From the NCBI GenBank assembly GCA_019636735.1, contig JAHBWY010000002.1, positions 434,001 to 498,000 of the forward strand: a stretch of 64,000 bases of DNA, in the 5' to 3' direction. The notes beneath the pieces are model-generated. The model saw only the letters and a list, made by a program, of their open reading frames with translations. It did no database searches and was not told where the DNA came from. Positions 62,540-64,000 of the stretch are shown here, piece by piece. Within the stretch, counting starts at the first letter, position 1. Every line of letters starts with the position of its first letter. The position numbers and the translations under genes were made by a program. This DNA comes from Phycisphaeraceae bacterium (GTDB taxonomy: Bacteria > Planctomycetota > Phycisphaerae > Phycisphaerales > SM1A02).

Positions 62540-63478
62540 ATGAACTCCTCCAAGCTATCAGCGTGGTTAGCCATCAAGGAAGGCCGCTCGCCGCACGACC
62601 TTGGGCTGGGCATTCATGAATGCCGCCTCGACCTTCGGGGGCTTGTGCTCGCGGCAGCCGACTCGGTTGCACATTCGAGGTTTGGCGACATCGAGATCGT
62701 CGAGGTCCACGGAAAGCCTGCATTGCGAGGCGCACACCTTCACGGGATCGACTTCACCGGCTCAAGCCTCGCGGACCTGCAACTGGACGAGTGCGTCCTA
62801 GAGGACTGCGTCTTCGATCGATGCAACCTCAATGGAATGATTGCTCGACGATGCGCAATCCGGCGATGCACCTTCGCGCGTACGGATCTCCGCAACTCAG
62901 ACATCGCCGCGACGATCGACCCGCCATGGAACGAGATCACCGACACGGTTTTCGACCGGGCCGACTTCCGCGGTGCGACCTTCAGCGTTGCGGTGTTTGG
63001 CAACTGCGCATTCCGTGACTGCCGACTGAAGCGGATCGACTTCGACTCCTCGGTCTTTGAGCGATGCGTGTTCGAAGGGCGGCTCGACCAAGTGATCTTC
63101 GGGTCCCAAGTGCTCAGTGCCGAGTCAACACCACCCAACCTTATGAGCGGGGTGGATTTCACCAGCGCCACATTCGGTTTCGTCGAGTTCCGACGGATTG
63201 ATGTTCGGCGAGCCAAGTTCGGTACAAGTTGCGATCTCGTCCTCGTATCGCCCCATCGTGCCTGTTTGGACTCGTTGCTCCAGCTTCTCGAAGCTGAAAC
63301 GGATCCAGGAACTCCTGGCGTGAAAGCAGCGATCGAGATTGATCGACGATGGGCCCTCCCGGGGGACTCCGTCGGTGTGCTGCACCTTCCCGACTTCACA
63401 TCCAAACTTTCGCCAGCAAGGGCAGCGAGGTTTCGAGAAGAGGTTCTGCGCTGGAAGTGGGATCCCCCTTCGCGTTAG
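62540..63478 (+). CDS. Pentapeptide-repeat protein, possible immunity protein
   Basis: 312 residues. The middle (about 50-230) is built of A(D/N)LXX-like pentapeptides: LHGIDFTGSSLADLQLDECV, DCVFDRCNLNGMIARRC, RADFRGATFSVAVFGNCAF, FDSSVFERCVFEGRL, MSGVDFTSATFGFVEF, folding as a right-handed quadrilateral beta-helix. The C-terminal ~80 residues are helical (LDSLLQLLEAETDPG). A GAGG site precedes the ATG. Lying 12 bp after a toxin-like tail, it may be its immunity protein (inference). Other pentapeptide proteins mimic DNA or act as scaffolds. Confidence 0.75.
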   Translation: MNSSKLSAWLAIKEGRSPHDLGLGIHECRLDLRGLVLAAADSVAHSRFGDIEIVEVHGKPALRGAHLHGIDFTGSSLADLQLDECVLEDCVFDRCNLNGMIARRCAIRRCTFARTDLRNSDIAATIDPPWNEITDTVFDRADFRGATFSVAVFGNCAFRDCRLKRIDFDSSVFERCVFEGRLDQVIFGSQVLSAESTPPNLMSGVDFTSATFGFVEFRRIDVRRAKFGTSCDLVLVSPHRACLDSLLQLLEAETDPGTPGVKAAIEIDRRWALPGDSVGVLHLPDFTSKLSPARAARFREEVLRWKWDPPSR

Positions 63479-63505
63479 CAGGCCGCTGATGTCAACTCGC
63501 GCGTA

Positions 63506-63542
63506 GAACTGACCCACTGCCGAGCATCGAGAACTGACCCAC
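63506..63542. repeat. 12-bp direct repeat, possible IS21-type end remnant
   Basis: GAACTGACCCAC occurs at 63506-63517 and 63531-63542 (25-bp period). Tandem GTGGGTCAGTTC motifs at an element end are reminiscent of IS21-family termini; no istA/istB is present. Confidence 0.45.
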
Positions 63543-63744
63543 CCCAGTCCGATCGGTCAACCTGCGGCCTCTTCACCCATCGCCAACACGGTGCTGTCAG
63601 GATCTCCCAATCGGTCCCCACCGATCGGTGGCGATCGATTGAGCGGTCCGACCGATGAAACAGGCGCGAGACATTTCGCAAAGTGTCAGGTTCCCTCTAC
63701 TTCAACGAGTCGGTGAAACAAGGCCGACCCACCGGTAAACGATG

Positions 63745-63778
63745 AACACCTCGGCCTAACGGTCGGGTGTTTGTCTTT
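63745..63778 (+). terminator. Terminator-like hairpin downstream of the pentapeptide gene
   Basis: AACACC-t-CGGCC and GGTCG-GGTGTT pair over 11 bp with one bulged T and a TAAC loop, followed by TGTCTTT. It lies 267 bp past the stop at 63478. Confidence 0.45.
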
Positions 63779-63901
63779 CATCCGCAGGGAAAATGCCGGT
63801 GCTTCGAGCACTTGCCCGGCGCTCAGAGACGCGAGGCGGGAGTCGCGCGCGACACGCGCCGACATCGTCAGCCAGCGTTCCGCCGTGAGAACTCGAAGAC
63901 T

Positions 63902-63927
63902 ATAACCAGAGACGCGCAACTGGTTAT
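63902..63927. repeat. Inverted repeat ATAACCAG-N10-CTGGTTAT
   Basis: Perfect 8-bp arms with a 10-bp spacer; a further half-site ATAACCC lies at 63941-63947. It could be an operator or recombinase-binding site. Confidence 0.45.
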
Positions 63928-64000
63928 GGAAGTGGCAAGCATAACCCGTTGGGGCGCGACTTGGTGCCGACCGGCGTGTTGTCGCTCGGCACGGCCAGGA

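Larger units (their letters stand above)
49903..64000. mobile_element. Putative tRNA-Glu-anchored genomic island (far end outside window)
   Basis: Inferred from the tRNA-adjacent integrase, the DUF3987 fragment, the RHS locus, four insertion-sequence remnants or elements, and stretches of lower G+C than the first 49.8 kb. I could not find a second copy of the tRNA 3' end within the window, so the right boundary is not defined. Confidence 0.5.
63479..64000. other. 522 bp without a convincing gene
   Basis: Both strands contain only short open frames without coding character. The stretch holds a direct repeat (63506-63542), a terminator-like hairpin (63745-63771) and an inverted repeat (63902-63927), each listed separately. 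Confidence 0.55.

Noticed and set aside
1..64000. CRISPR array, rRNA genes, origin of replication
   Set aside because: I saw no regularly spaced direct repeats, no 16S/23S/5S-like sequence and no DnaA-box cluster; rnpA alone does not indicate oriC here.

Overview
The window is high-G+C chromosomal DNA from a member of the Planctomycetota, most likely a Phycisphaerae/Phycisphaerales-type organism. This is inferred from: exported proteins with C-terminal dockerin-like calcium loops (DLNGDGFVNGSD) preceded by GACC-type cysteine modules; an ECF sigma factor next to a Ser/Thr kinase with WD40 repeats; membrane proteins with a CxxC...CPECG zinc ribbon; an lpxB gene (lipid A); a MoxR/Bat operon; and an integrase with a planctomycete-style active site. 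No rRNA gene or species marker is present, so the assignment stays at this level.

Positions 1-49,800 look like ordinary core chromosome with dense, often overlapping genes. They hold a partial unknown gene, an FAA hydrolase, yidD convergently overlapping rnpA, a CBS-domain ClC channel, rpoZ, a dockerin-type secreted protein, an EF-G-like GTPase and tRNA-Ser(CGA) (1-8.3 kb). Next come two membrane proteins and a tightly coupled minus-strand operon moxR-DUF58-DUF4381-like-batA-batB-batC-batD-batE (8.3-19.6 kb). These are followed by a 3-hydroxyisobutyrate-dehydrogenase-like enzyme, several unknown planctomycete proteins, a HAD phosphatase, sucC, a DedA protein and tRNA-Ser(GCT) (19.9-26.5 kb). 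A large secreted subtilase, purD, ald, an exported unknown and a thioredoxin reductase span 26.6-35.9 kb. The sigma-kinase module, a second dockerin-type protein, aspS, lpxB, an AGCS transporter with an inserted soluble domain, two unknowns, nadD and tRNA-Glu(CTC) span 35.9-49.9 kb.

From tRNA-Glu onward the window changes character. A tyrosine recombinase lies 75 bp from the tRNA 3' end and is followed by the C-terminal fragment of a DUF3987 (mobile-element primase/helicase-type) protein. That fragment is fused end-to-end with a 5'-truncated, roughly 2,000-residue RHS/YD-repeat protein. The RHS protein carries dockerin-like calcium loops and ends in a cysteine-rich tip of visibly lower G+C. 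Downstream lie a small membrane zinc-ribbon protein, fragments of IS4, IS256 and IS3 transposases, a small cysteine protein, and one complete IS3 element with 28-bp inverted repeats. Immediately after this element is a 41-codon remnant of a second toxin-like tip, followed 12 bp later by a pentapeptide-repeat protein that may be its immunity partner. The last 0.5 kb holds repeats and hairpins but no convincing gene. I read 49.9-64 kb as a tRNA-anchored island whose other end is outside the window, containing a polymorphic-toxin locus reshuffled by insertion sequences.
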